This document shows positions 24,783-33,898 of a stretch of 64,000 nucleotides of DNA, piece after piece (within the stretch, counting starts at the first letter, position 1; each line of letters begins with the position of its first letter). The position numbers were made by a program, and so were the translations under genes. Below the pieces are notes generated by a model. It did not search any database. It worked only from the letters and a program-made list of their open reading frames with translations, and was not told the DNA's origin. This DNA comes from M3007 sp043764095 (GTDB lineage: Bacteria > Bacteroidota > Bacteroidia > Chitinophagales > Saprospiraceae): positions 23,732-87,731 of the forward strand of contig JAYUKX010000193.1 of assembly GCA_043764095.1 (NCBI GenBank), in the 5' to 3' direction.

Positions 24783-27672
24783 TTTTATTGCGGTTACGCT
24801 TCACGAACCCCACCAATAACGCCAAAACAAGTGCTCCTAGTGCAAAATACCAGTAATCAAATCCTTTTTTGCTCATTTTTAGTACTGAAGCGTCGCCGGC
24901 GGTCACCAATCCGGCCCAATAATAGGGGTGTGCGTATTTCGACTGTGGATGATCTTGCAACCAAGTCAATTTTGCATGTTGTAATGCCCCGTCTTTGGTA
25001 TTTTGGTTTTTGATACCCAGTAGGAAATCGCGTACCAAATTGGACGAAGAAATAACGGGAAATTTCCATAGGCTCATGGCCGTTGCTGGCACACCCGAAA
25101 CCGCAAAAGAACGGGCAATACTATACACGCCTTCACCCACTTGCACAGGGCCATCGCCGGTAAAACAAGCACTCATTACCGCCAGATCTGCGCGACAGGG
25201 AATGCCTTGTAACTCGCTGGCATGCAATATATTATCGCTGTCTTTTCCCGGGTTGGCATCGCCAAAACGCAATCGGGACAAGCCCGGGTGTACATGGTCG
25301 GAATTGCCGTGCATACTCAACAGCAGGATTTGTGCATCTTCCGAAATAGCGCGAAATTGTGCTTCGGTGGCATCGGGGTGGAGGTATGCTTTGCCGTTGA
25401 AAAGTTGCGCGCAATAGGTTACATCTGTTGCTGCACTATCGAGCCGATCTGCGTTATTGGAATAAGTAGGCGCAAAACCTGCAAAAGGCAAACGCGCCTT
25501 ACCTTTTCGTTTTTCGGTGAGTGTTTTTTGCAAAGCCAACAAGGACGCAGAGAAGGCATAACTGATCGAGTGTTTTTTAACGATATAAGGCAATGCTGAC
25601 CAATCTGTGGCAGTCGTATTTTCGGTCAATAATACCTCAAAAGGTAAGGCGGTTAGTACCAAATCGGGGACAATTACGAGGGCACTGTCCAATTTAGGTA
25701 TGGTATTACCTTGGCACAGTGATGTTGTATTTCCCATGCCTTCTAGGAGTAGTTTTTGACCCAGCAGCCGGGCGGAATTGCTGAATACTTGAGGCGTGGT
25801 ATTGGGGTTATTATCGCTGATTTGGCGCACCAGATCAATCGTAGTTGCTTGCGTGCTGCTACTCCATGCCAGTCGGTTCCACGCCGCATTGCCGAGGTGG
25901 TCAAAGGCAAAGACGTATAATTGGTTGGTATCAATGAGGTAATAATCGAGCATGGTTTGGTTTGGTCGCAAGAGCGCTGCTACATCCTTCATTTGTAAGA
26001 TATGATTGTTCCCCATCGTGGCGGCGTAGGCAGGATTGGTAATTGCGATCTGCGTTCGTGTTGCTTTTTGTTGGTTTTTGAGTTGGCGGATTTCCTGCAT
26101 TAAGGCATTAATTTTGGCCTCATCTTCGGCTTCGGCGAGTTGATTTTCGCAAATGGCTATTTTATTGGACCAATTTTTATCTTCTTCTTGTTCGACAGGT
26201 GTGAGCAGGGCAAGGGCTTCATTGGCATTGATACCTTTAGTTTGTAGGGTTCCGCGCGCCATTTCTGTAAAAAGGAATGCTTTTTCGGCATAGACACGGT
26301 TGCCTGTTTTTTGCCAAGCGTCCCACGCTATATCCACGGCATCATTGAGGCGGTGTCTGCTTTTTTGCAAGGCGAGCAGCATGGAGGTCTCGAAGGTATG
26401 GGTAGCGCGGAGTTGGTTTTCGATAACGGGAATGAGGAGATAGGCGGCTATGGATTGGTCGTATTGCCCCATTGCAGCCCAGCAGCGGGCTTTGCCTTCT
26501 AGTATATCGGCGAGGATTTTGTCGGCGGGGAGTTCGTCGGGGTTTGGGAGGGCTTGGGAGGGCTTCGGGAAAAATTTCAGATAGGCTGCGTGATATTGTT
26601 CGAGTGCTTTTGGGTAGTTTTTTTGTTCTAGGAATGTATTAGCGGAGGCATTGAGATACCCTGCAATATCTCGGCGTTGCATTTTGGGTAATTGTTCGGG
26701 GCTGAGTATTTTATCGTAAAACGCCCGTGCAGCCGCCCAGTTTTGTTTTTTTTCTTGGATAATGGCTTCGTTTTCGAAGTAACCGATTTTGCATTTTAGG
26801 TAATCATCCTTGTGAAATTCCTCCTTAAATTCCAACATTTTTAGTGCTAGATTATTCCATTGTTGTGCTTGAGGCAGGCTATCCAAATTAGCTAGGGCTT
26901 CGGATTTGTTGAGGTGTAGGAGGGTGCTGTTGAAGTGATCGACGTTCGACTTCGCTAGTCCGCTATTAAAAATATCTAATGCTTGTTTATACTCCTGCAA
27001 AGTTAAGTAACTACTTCCATAATCGTTATAATTGACAAAATTGGTCAGATTGAACTGTTTTTCATAAGCAATACTCTCGTTAAAATAATTTCTAGCGGTA
27101 TCAAAATCGCCAAGGCGGACATAAAGATTGGCCATTTGAACATAAAAAAACTTTGCGCCATCGATGTGTTTTCCGAATAATTTACCTTTAAGTAATGATT
27201 CAGCGCGCTCGAGGGCCGCTTTCATGTGCATCAAATCTCCATATTCTCTTGCTGTATAGATTTCTCGCAAATAGAGTAGGCAAAGTAGACTGTCTTCTCG
27301 ATCATTAACAGGTGTCCGCCATTGCTGTAATTGTTTCAAAGTGGAGTCAATATGGGCTAATGATTCCTTTTTTTTATCAAAATTATCATGTAGGGATACA
27401 GCAATTCTTCGTTGTACTACAAGCCAAGTACATAAACTATCATTGTTTGTTTCCAGTATTGGAAGTACTTTGTAATATGCATTTAATGCTGCTTGGTGGT
27501 TACTTTTTGTTTTCCATAAAGAATCTGCTTTAGCTAAAAGGGGGGCTGGATCGTTTGAAAGGGCTTCTTTATGATCTTTACACCCCATCATAAAACAAAG
27601 TATGGCCACCCATGCGCTCAGCAATATGGATAAAGGCCCAAAATACTTTGAGCCGCTGGTAAATCTAGGCAT
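24775..27672 (-). CDS. TPR-CHAT caspase-like protein with exported lipoprotein-type N-terminus and C-terminal membrane anchor
   Basis: 965 residues. The N-terminal hydrophobic stretch ends in FMMGC, a lipobox-like site. Residues ~50-560 are helical TPR-like repeats (DFDTARNYFNESIAYEKQ, YLTLQEYKQALDIFNSGL, KNYPKALEQYHAAYLK), then a CHAT domain with the catalytic pair His788 (LLSMHGNSDH) and Cys836 (AVMSACFTG). A single span (~940-957) ends in a basic KRNRNKND tail, placing TPR and CHAT on the outer face of the inner membrane. CHAT proteases cut partners after recruitment by adapters; the target here is unknown, the tightly linked beta-helix protein being one candidate. Confidence 0.88.
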   Translation of the reverse strand: MPRFTSGSKYFGPLSILLSAWVAILCFMMGCKDHKEALSNDPAPLLAKADSLWKTKSNHQAALNAYYKVLPILETNNDSLCTWLVVQRRIAVSLHDNFDKKKESLAHIDSTLKQLQQWRTPVNDREDSLLCLLYLREIYTAREYGDLMHMKAALERAESLLKGKLFGKHIDGAKFFYVQMANLYVRLGDFDTARNYFNESIAYEKQFNLTNFVNYNDYGSSYLTLQEYKQALDIFNSGLAKSNVDHFNSTLLHLNKSEALANLDSLPQAQQWNNLALKMLEFKEEFHKDDYLKCKIGYFENEAIIQEKKQNWAAARAFYDKILSPEQLPKMQRRDIAGYLNASANTFLEQKNYPKALEQYHAAYLKFFPKPSQALPNPDELPADKILADILEGKARCWAAMGQYDQSIAAYLLIPVIENQLRATHTFETSMLLALQKSRHRLNDAVDIAWDAWQKTGNRVYAEKAFLFTEMARGTLQTKGINANEALALLTPVEQEEDKNWSNKIAICENQLAEAEDEAKINALMQEIRQLKNQQKATRTQIAITNPAYAATMGNNHILQMKDVAALLRPNQTMLDYYLIDTNQLYVFAFDHLGNAAWNRLAWSSSTQATTIDLVRQISDNNPNTTPQVFSNSARLLGQKLLLEGMGNTTSLCQGNTIPKLDSALVIVPDLVLTALPFEVLLTENTTATDWSALPYIVKKHSISYAFSASLLALQKTLTEKRKGKARLPFAGFAPTYSNNADRLDSAATDVTYCAQLFNGKAYLHPDATEAQFRAISEDAQILLLSMHGNSDHVHPGLSRLRFGDANPGKDSDNILHASELQGIPCRADLAVMSACFTGDGPVQVGEGVYSIARSFAVSGVPATAMSLWKFPVISSSNLVRDFLLGIKNQNTKDGALQHAKLTWLQDHPQSKYAHPYYWAGLVTAGDASVLKMSKKGFDYWYFALGALVLALLVGFVKRNRNKND

Positions 27673-27706
27673 ATATTTAATTATAGGTCGTTCAAATTAT
27701 ACAAAC

Positions 27707-27734
27707 ACTCCCCCTTGAAACATTAGTTCCAAGA
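27707..27734 (-). terminator. Hairpin between the tail-anchored protein gene and the CHAT gene
   Basis: Stem actcccccttgaaa / ttccaagagggagt (12 of 14 pairs) around a short loop. No long U-tract on the minus strand, so it may only attenuate readthrough into the CHAT gene or define its leader. Confidence 0.4.
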
Positions 27735-27783
27735 GGGAGTTAAATCTTTTCAATCGTATTGACGTAATACAATCTCTACAGCA

Positions 27784-29568
27784 CTAGGATACTTCCTCTT
27801 CTTTTTTCATTTTCCAATACCACCAAGCGACTAAACCTAGGGCGAATAAAATGATGTAGAGCCACCAATAATCTTTGGGTTCAGGATCGCCACATTTATA
27901 ACCATTTTCTTGTGTTACAGGTACATTTGGGCTAAATGGTTCGCTATCAAAGAATTGGACGGGTAAAATAAGCGCGCTTTCAAAATGCACTTTGGCCGTA
28001 AGTCCTTTTCTTGCTTTTAATAATTGTACACCTGCCCAATCCGTTGTAAACGAAAAAGGTTTGGAAAAACAACTGGACGAATATTGTCCTGTTGCATTAT
28101 ATGCCCCCTCAAGTTGATGATATTCAAATTCCCAAATGGTATCTTGCTGATTATAACCTACGTTATGCAAATCTTGTAAATCCGTAAATTTGGGCTCAAT
28201 GACCTGTAATCCATTGGCTTTATATATATTTACACTAACAACAGGTTCTGGCATATTTCCTTCATTACAAACCGTCATTTTCATACGTACATCGTATTGC
28301 CCATTCCCTTTGGGGCAAATTTGAAGTACATCCAACGAAGTAGGATCAATAGAAGATACAATAGCCGCAGAACGGTAGGCTGCCCCACGAATATAAATAT
28401 TGGTATTGTGAATCCTTAGATCTATTAATTCTTGTGGGGTCATACCTTCCAAAATTTGAGGAAAATAACTTGTAAGTAGTTCCACAATTCGAGATCGTTC
28501 TTCTGTAGTCAGTTGTGATCCGCCATTTGCCTGCCCAGTTAGAAGTAATGGTGGTGCATCAATTCCTGGTTTGAAGTCAGGGTTAACAATTACATTTTCT
28601 AGTACAAGCGTAAGGAATTGTGTTTCGCCTTGGGCTGACCGATCCAACTGTGGTATCCCAGTAGAATAACTCAATGAATTTGGATTGTCTTTCTTTTTAG
28701 TTTTGAATATAGGGAAAAATCGGAACTCTGAGAATGTATCTGGTTTAATACCAGGGAGAATATCAATAGGTTGTACCAGTACATTGAGATACCCCTGTTT
28801 ATTTGCAGCATATTGCAATTGCGGTAAAAGTATTGTCGTATCACCAGGTTGATGGATTTTACCTGTATAGTTTGCTCTTAATACAGTCGGCTCTGAAGGG
28901 AAAAGTGTACCGGCAAAAAAAGGAGTCCGCCGATCAGTTCTCAAACTATTATAAAAGACTAATGCAACTTGTTGAGTACCAGACGATGGCAAAGCGGTAG
29001 ATGTAACCAAGGCTGTCTCATATCCACCTAAACGAATTTTTTCGCTGTTCAACATATCCGCTCGGTTTCCAGAGGTTAGTCGCTTGGTAAAAGGGGTGCC
29101 TTTTACTAGTGGCGGTTGATCTAATACTTTGCCATTAGCTGCTCTAGAAGCAGGAAGGCTTGCATCTGTTCTGCGAAGATCTGAACCGGGTGGTCTGCCA
29201 TTGCTTTTTTTCTCAATAAGCACTGGATAAATATCAAAACTTCCTAGTCTGCTATAAATATAATTAATTTCTAGCGTTTTTATGTCTTCGCTTTTTTCTA
29301 AATGGTCACCGGAAGGAATAAAGTTTCCATCGCCCATGATCCAAAATGCTCGGTATCTGGAAGAGTCTGTTTCTGATAATCCTTCTGTGATATTATTGTG
29401 CTTTAGTGCTACTGCTTGCCCAGTAGTAGGTCTTGTCGTTGCTGAATCGGTGGGGCATCCATCCATGCGTATAGATTCACCAACAAATATCAAACAAGGG
29501 TCATTCTGCCCCTGTACCTCCTGCCAAAGACACAACGCCATGGCCATAAAAATAATAATTCGTGTCAT
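27784..29568 (-). CDS. Exported protein with C-terminal membrane anchor, function unknown
   Basis: 594 residues. Signal peptide (residues 1-20, ending VQGQ), a PKD-like N-terminal part (YRAFWIMGDGNF, INYIYSRLGSFDIYPVL), several beta-rich stretches, then a single C-terminal span (YWWLYIILFALGLVAWWYW) and charged tail KMKKEEEVS. The topology (exported, anchored by the C-terminus) is the same as that of the CHAT protein encoded 111 bases downstream on the same strand, suggesting they act in one membrane-attached assembly. No specific family recognised. Confidence 0.75.
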   Translation of the reverse strand: MTRIIIFMAMALCLWQEVQGQNDPCLIFVGESIRMDGCPTDSATTRPTTGQAVALKHNNITEGLSETDSSRYRAFWIMGDGNFIPSGDHLEKSEDIKTLEINYIYSRLGSFDIYPVLIEKKSNGRPPGSDLRRTDASLPASRAANGKVLDQPPLVKGTPFTKRLTSGNRADMLNSEKIRLGGYETALVTSTALPSSGTQQVALVFYNSLRTDRRTPFFAGTLFPSEPTVLRANYTGKIHQPGDTTILLPQLQYAANKQGYLNVLVQPIDILPGIKPDTFSEFRFFPIFKTKKKDNPNSLSYSTGIPQLDRSAQGETQFLTLVLENVIVNPDFKPGIDAPPLLLTGQANGGSQLTTEERSRIVELLTSYFPQILEGMTPQELIDLRIHNTNIYIRGAAYRSAAIVSSIDPTSLDVLQICPKGNGQYDVRMKMTVCNEGNMPEPVVSVNIYKANGLQVIEPKFTDLQDLHNVGYNQQDTIWEFEYHQLEGAYNATGQYSSSCFSKPFSFTTDWAGVQLLKARKGLTAKVHFESALILPVQFFDSEPFSPNVPVTQENGYKCGDPEPKDYWWLYIILFALGLVAWWYWKMKKEEEVS

Positions 29569-29693
29569 TTTAATGTGGGTTTTTTTAAATTAAAGAATGC
29601 GCAAAAGTAGTGGCTTTGCTTTTAAATGCGCAATAATATTTCACAAAATTGTTACTTTTTTCCTATAAATATCCGGTTATAATATTAATTTTC

Positions 29694-30839
29694 CTATAAT
29701 TTGCACAATCGTTGTGCTGCCTCGAGTAAAACATCTTCTGTTTTGGCAAAACACAGCCGAATTACCTTGTCGTCGCGCTTGTCGGAGTAGAACGCTGAGA
29801 CGGGAATAGCGGCAACACCATAATCCTTAGTGACGCGTTTGCAAAAATCCAAATCAGGTTCATCGCTGATACCCGAATAATCGTACAGTTGGAAATACGT
29901 ACCCGCGCATGCCAGCGGACGTAGGCGCGACCCGTTCATGGCCTCGCGAAAAAAGTCGCGTTTTTGTTGGTAGAACTGTTCCAACCCTGTATAAGTAGAT
30001 ACGTCTGCCAAAAACTCGGCAAATGCCGCTTGCAATGGATGCACACCGCTAAATACATTGAACTGGTGGATTTTTCTAAATTCTGTATTCAATGCAGCCG
30101 GGGCTACCACATAACCCGTTTTCCAGCCCGTATTGTGAAAGGTTTTGCCAAAAGAATAGACCGCAATGGATCGTTCGCGCAGTTCAGGATGCGTCAAAAC
30201 CGTGGCATGTTGTTCGCCATCATAAATCAAATGCTCATACACTTCATCGCTGATATGGATAATATCGGTGTCGCGGAGGATAGCCGCCAATGCGTCCATA
30301 TCGGCACGGGTCAGGATTGTACCCGTTGGATTGCAGGGCGTATTGGTGCAAATCATACGTGTGCGTGGCGTAATCAAACGACCTACTGCGTCCCAATCTA
30401 TTTTGTAATCGGGTGCAGCAAGGCTATAAATGACGGCTGTACCGCCCACTGTTTCTACCGATGGCCGATAAGAATCGTAACAGGGTTCAATCAAAATGAC
30501 TTCATCGCCCGGGCGCACAAAGGCCGCAATGGCGCAAAACAAGGCTTGAGTAGCACCTGCAGTTACTGTTATTTCAGTATCTGGATGGACATTGGCACCT
30601 GGGTAGGTATGTTCAATTTTTGCGGCAATGCGTTCGCGCAATAGCATCAGGCCGGGCATGGGTGCGTATTGGTTGGCCCCTCGTTCGATATGCTCAAATA
30701 CCAATCGGCGTAGGCGCGGATCAGGATCGAAATTGGGGAAGCCTTGCGAGAGGTTTACGGCACTGTGTTCCTGCGCCAAGGCTGACATGATGGTAAAAAT
30801 GGTGGTGCCTACGTTGGGCAGTTTGGAATCGATGCGCAT
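29694..30839 (-). CDS. Pyridoxal-phosphate aminotransferase, methionine/kynurenine type
   Basis: 381 residues from ATG 30839, chosen because the sequence then begins with the family's N-terminus (GTTIFTIMSALAQ, then NLSQGFPNFDPDP); the longer frame adds 13 residues. It shows the fold-type I core: TPCNPTG, ISDEVYEHLIYDG and the PLP lysine in SFGKTFHNTGWK. The sequence pattern is that of YbdL/kynurenine-oxoglutarate aminotransferases, which transaminate methionine, phenylalanine and related side chains, for example in methionine salvage. Exact substrate uncertain. Confidence 0.9.
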   Translation of the reverse strand: MRIDSKLPNVGTTIFTIMSALAQEHSAVNLSQGFPNFDPDPRLRRLVFEHIERGANQYAPMPGLMLLRERIAAKIEHTYPGANVHPDTEITVTAGATQALFCAIAAFVRPGDEVILIEPCYDSYRPSVETVGGTAVIYSLAAPDYKIDWDAVGRLITPRTRMICTNTPCNPTGTILTRADMDALAAILRDTDIIHISDEVYEHLIYDGEQHATVLTHPELRERSIAVYSFGKTFHNTGWKTGYVVAPAALNTEFRKIHQFNVFSGVHPLQAAFAEFLADVSTYTGLEQFYQQKRDFFREAMNGSRLRPLACAGTYFQLYDYSGISDEPDLDFCKRVTKDYGVAAIPVSAFYSDKRDDKVIRLCFAKTEDVLLEAAQRLCKL

Positions 30840-31028
30840 GGTGTTTGTTAAATGTGGTATTCGTTCAACTTGGAGCAAAGATAACGCAATTTTTAGGTCT
30901 CAAATTAATATGACACCACAAATACAGGTCTCAAATCATAATCTGCCGCGCCTGCTTTTGGGGGAGTCCGCACCTTTGCATCAATTATTACGCAATTATT
31001 TTACGCAACATCAATAAATTTTTAAGTC

Positions 31029-33551
31029 ATGCGCACTTTTATCATTAGCCTCTTTACTTTTTTGCTTACTGCTTCATTACCAGCACAGGTGGTTACTTAT
31101 TTTCCTCAATTGGACGACTTCGAGCAAGAAATAACGCTTGTATTCAACCTCAACCTTTCCAAAAACGGTAAAACATCCGAGTTACTGGGCAAAACCGATG
31201 GCCTCTACCTGTGGGCGGGAGCGGGGACTGCCGATAATCCATTCCAATTTACACCCGAAGGCCAAACTAATTTTAATGCTGCGTATGAACCGGGCAAATT
31301 GACCTCTATGGGCAATAACCGCTGGAAAATAACGATCACGCCGCGTACTTATTTCCGCGTACCAGCAGGTAAAAAAATTGAAGTATTGGGTTTTTTGGTC
31401 AAAAACGCTAATGGATCCGCGCAAACCGAAGACCTGCAACTTTCGCCTGTGGTAGAAAACACACTCAACGAAGTAGTCATCAAAACGAAACGGCCTTATA
31501 TCAGTCAATTGTCCGACCGTACGGTACTTACCCCCGATGCCGACCCCACTGCCGCTGGCTCTACGGTATTTGAAGTGCTACAAAAAGCACCGGGGCTTAG
31601 TTCTAATGGCGATGATGCGCTGCAAATGAATGGTAAAAGTGGCCTCGCGATTTACCTTAATGGCAAACCAACCAATATGACAGGCCGCGATCTGACGGCG
31701 TTTTTGCAGTCGTTGCCCGCTGGTTCGGTGGATAAAATTGAGATTTTTGCTAACCCACCCGCTCGCTTTGATGCACAGGGGAATGCAGGCATTATCAATA
31801 TTAAAATGAAAAAAGGACAAGGCGACGGCTTTAACGGAGCGGCCAACTTGGCCTATACCCAACAGATCCATTACCGCAGTCAAGGTGGACTCAATTTTAA
31901 TGCGCGTAAAGGCAGTCTCAATTTATTTGGACAGTGGTCGGGTCAACAAAATTTCCAACATACCAATGGTTCTTTGGATCGGACGGTGGGCGACCGCGCT
32001 TTTAAAAACACCACCATCGACCAAGACAAAACGCCATTGAGCCAATATGGTCGATTGGGACTGGACTGGGCGGTTTCTAAACGCAGTACTTTTGGTATAT
32101 TATTTGGCGGCAACGATGTGCGCAACACCATGAATACGCCCGGTGTTACCCGTGTTTTTGACGCATTGGGGCAACAAGAATCCGCTATTATTACCCAAAA
32201 TGACCTAAAAAACAACAACCGCTACACTGGAGCCAATATCAACTACCGCTACGAAAATGCAGATCAATTAACGATCACGACCGATTTGGACTGGACGCGT
32301 TTTAAGGGCGATAATGAAAATAATATTCAAAACCGAGTGGAAGGCATTGGCTTTCAAGAAGTTCCGTTACAAAATCGCTTGAACCTCTACAATGATATTG
32401 ATATTTATTCGGCAAAAATAGACGCGCAAAAGTCACTTGCTGCCGTTAAAGGCAATCTTGAAATGGGGGCAAAAACGTCCTTTTCCAAAACGATGAACGA
32501 TTTTAGTGCCTCCAATTTCAAAAGCGATGTTTGGGTGTTGGATACCACGCGCACCAATCTGTTTGATTACCAAGAAGATGTGCACGCTGGGTATATGAAT
32601 TTTTCTCAAAAAAGGAATGATAAATGGGACTGGCAAGCGGGTTTACGCGGCGAATTTACCAAAGCAAAAGGGATCAATACGGATTTGAGGAACAACAAGA
32701 TCAGCAAGCCCGATACCAGTTATTTTAGTTTGTTCCCATCGGCTTTTGTGCAATATGTACCGAATGAGAAAAATGGGTTCAAATTGGCTTATACACGCCG
32801 TATCAATCGGCCTGCGTACCAGGATCTTAACCCATTTGAGCGTTCGTTGGATGCTTTTACGAGCGAACGTGGCAATCCATATTTGCGTCCGGCATTTAGC
32901 AATAATTTGGAATTGCAATGGACGTATCGCCAAGCGGCCAGTGTTACGTTTGGGGTAAACCGCACGGTAGATCCGTTGCAATCTGCCACTATTCTAGATG
33001 GCAATAAAGGGTATTCTACTACCCTCAATTTGGGTCGCCAAGACAATGCGTACCTCAACCTGAATGTGCCAGCACCGATCAAAAGTTGGTGGTTTGCGTA
33101 CCTATCTTTTAGTATGTTTTACAATTATTATGAGGCCAATTTGCCTGCGGGTTATTTTGCTGGTGGCCGCATGGGTGCCAATGGATATATGTCGCATTCG
33201 TTCACGTTGCGCAAATCCTGGAAACTCAATATAGATGGCTGGTGGAACGCACCTACCCGCGAATTAATTTACAAAAACAGCGGATTGGGTAGTATCACCA
33301 TCGGGGTTCAAAAAACCTTTTTGGATGGCAAAGCCACGGCAAAATTGGCGGTATATGATGTATTGAATACCCAACGCTGGCGCCAAAGTGCCGATTTTGG
33401 CAACCAGCAATTCTCTATCTATCGCAAATGGGAAAGCCAAGGCGTGCGGTTGGCTATTTCGTATAAGTTTGGTAATCAAAAGATTAAAAGTGCTAGAGAA
33501 CGGAGTACAGAAGCGGAAGGGAACAAGGATAGGATTAAGTCGAAGGGCTAG
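31029..33551 (+). CDS. Outer-membrane beta-barrel (TonB-receptor-like) protein with unusual N-terminal beta domain
   Basis: 840 residues with a signal peptide ending about LPAQ. Residues ~20-130 form a beta-rich domain (LVFNLNLSKNGKT, GLYLWAGAGT, FRVPAGKKIEVLGFL) in the place usually taken by a carboxypeptidase-regulatory domain. A plug-like domain follows (VFEVLQKAPGL, IYLNGKPTNMTG, VDKIEIFANPPARFDAQGNAG), then a 22-strand-type barrel with aromatic, alternating strands and the conserved NPFERSLD and GNPYLRPAFSNNLEL. It belongs to the OMP_b-brl_3 group of TonB-dependent-like receptors; a TonB box is not obvious. Transported compound unknown. Confidence 0.87.
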   Translation: MRTFIISLFTFLLTASLPAQVVTYFPQLDDFEQEITLVFNLNLSKNGKTSELLGKTDGLYLWAGAGTADNPFQFTPEGQTNFNAAYEPGKLTSMGNNRWKITITPRTYFRVPAGKKIEVLGFLVKNANGSAQTEDLQLSPVVENTLNEVVIKTKRPYISQLSDRTVLTPDADPTAAGSTVFEVLQKAPGLSSNGDDALQMNGKSGLAIYLNGKPTNMTGRDLTAFLQSLPAGSVDKIEIFANPPARFDAQGNAGIINIKMKKGQGDGFNGAANLAYTQQIHYRSQGGLNFNARKGSLNLFGQWSGQQNFQHTNGSLDRTVGDRAFKNTTIDQDKTPLSQYGRLGLDWAVSKRSTFGILFGGNDVRNTMNTPGVTRVFDALGQQESAIITQNDLKNNNRYTGANINYRYENADQLTITTDLDWTRFKGDNENNIQNRVEGIGFQEVPLQNRLNLYNDIDIYSAKIDAQKSLAAVKGNLEMGAKTSFSKTMNDFSASNFKSDVWVLDTTRTNLFDYQEDVHAGYMNFSQKRNDKWDWQAGLRGEFTKAKGINTDLRNNKISKPDTSYFSLFPSAFVQYVPNEKNGFKLAYTRRINRPAYQDLNPFERSLDAFTSERGNPYLRPAFSNNLELQWTYRQAASVTFGVNRTVDPLQSATILDGNKGYSTTLNLGRQDNAYLNLNVPAPIKSWWFAYLSFSMFYNYYEANLPAGYFAGGRMGANGYMSHSFTLRKSWKLNIDGWWNAPTRELIYKNSGLGSITIGVQKTFLDGKATAKLAVYDVLNTQRWRQSADFGNQQFSIYRKWESQGVRLAISYKFGNQKIKSARERSTEAEGNKDRIKSKG

Positions 33552-33635
33552 TCCTCGACGTGCTTTATTTCAGCATAGTATCTTCCTAATTTGCCGGGGT
33601 CAGGAACTAATTCTAAAATTTTTTCGTTATAATAC

Positions 33636-33667
33636 TTGTCTAATTCATTAGAAGGAGCGTATCTTTG
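33636..33667 (+). promoter_or_regulatory. Promoter of tRNA-His
   Basis: TTG (33636-33638) as the core of the -33 element and TATCTTTG (33660-33667) as the -7 element with 21 bases between them; the tRNA starts 27 bases further on. Fits the Bacteroidota consensus. Confidence 0.75.
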
Positions 33668-33694
33668 CGACGCTTTAGGAAAAAGGCACTATTT

Positions 33695-33769
33695 GGAGGG
33701 TATAGCTCAGTCGGTTAGAGCGCTAGCTTGTGGCGCTAGAGGCCGTGGGTTCGAATCCCATTATTCTCC
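33695..33769 (+). tRNA. tRNA-His(GTG)
   Basis: Extra 5' G (G-1) before acceptor GAGGGTA, anticodon stem CTAGC/GCTAG with loop TTGTGGC (anticodon GTG), T-arm GTGGG TTCGAAT CCCAT, 3' acceptor TATTCTC and discriminator C73 that pairs with G-1, as expected for histidine tRNA. Confidence 0.94.
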
Positions 33770-33775
33770 CTCTCG

Positions 33776-33806
33776 AAAGGCGATACTACACAGTATCGCC
33801 TTTTTT
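33776..33806 (+). terminator. Terminator of tRNA-His
   Basis: Perfect 12-bp stem aaaggcgatact / agtatcgccttt, 4-base loop, followed by three further U residues; starts 7 bases after the tRNA. Confidence 0.93.
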
Positions 33807-33826
33807 ATGCTTTTAACGCTCCTATT

Positions 33827-33870
33827 AGTAGATATTATACGGAATTAGTTTCGTCTAATGTCTAGTGTTG
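33827..33870. repeat. 43-bp dispersed palindromic repeat, copy 2
   Basis: agtagatattatacggaatt-agtttcgtctaatgtctag, about 85 percent identical to 14983-15025. It ends 28 bases before the glycosyltransferase start codon; in both copies a gene begins shortly beyond one end of the repeat. Confidence 0.6.
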
Positions 33871-33898
33871 TTCCGTAAAATTCCCTAATATTTTTATC

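Noticed and set aside
24775..27672. CRISPR-guided caspase (Craspase-type TPR-CHAT)
   Set aside because: No Cas effector or array is in the window, and the protein has an export signal and membrane anchor, unlike the cytoplasmic Csx29 type.
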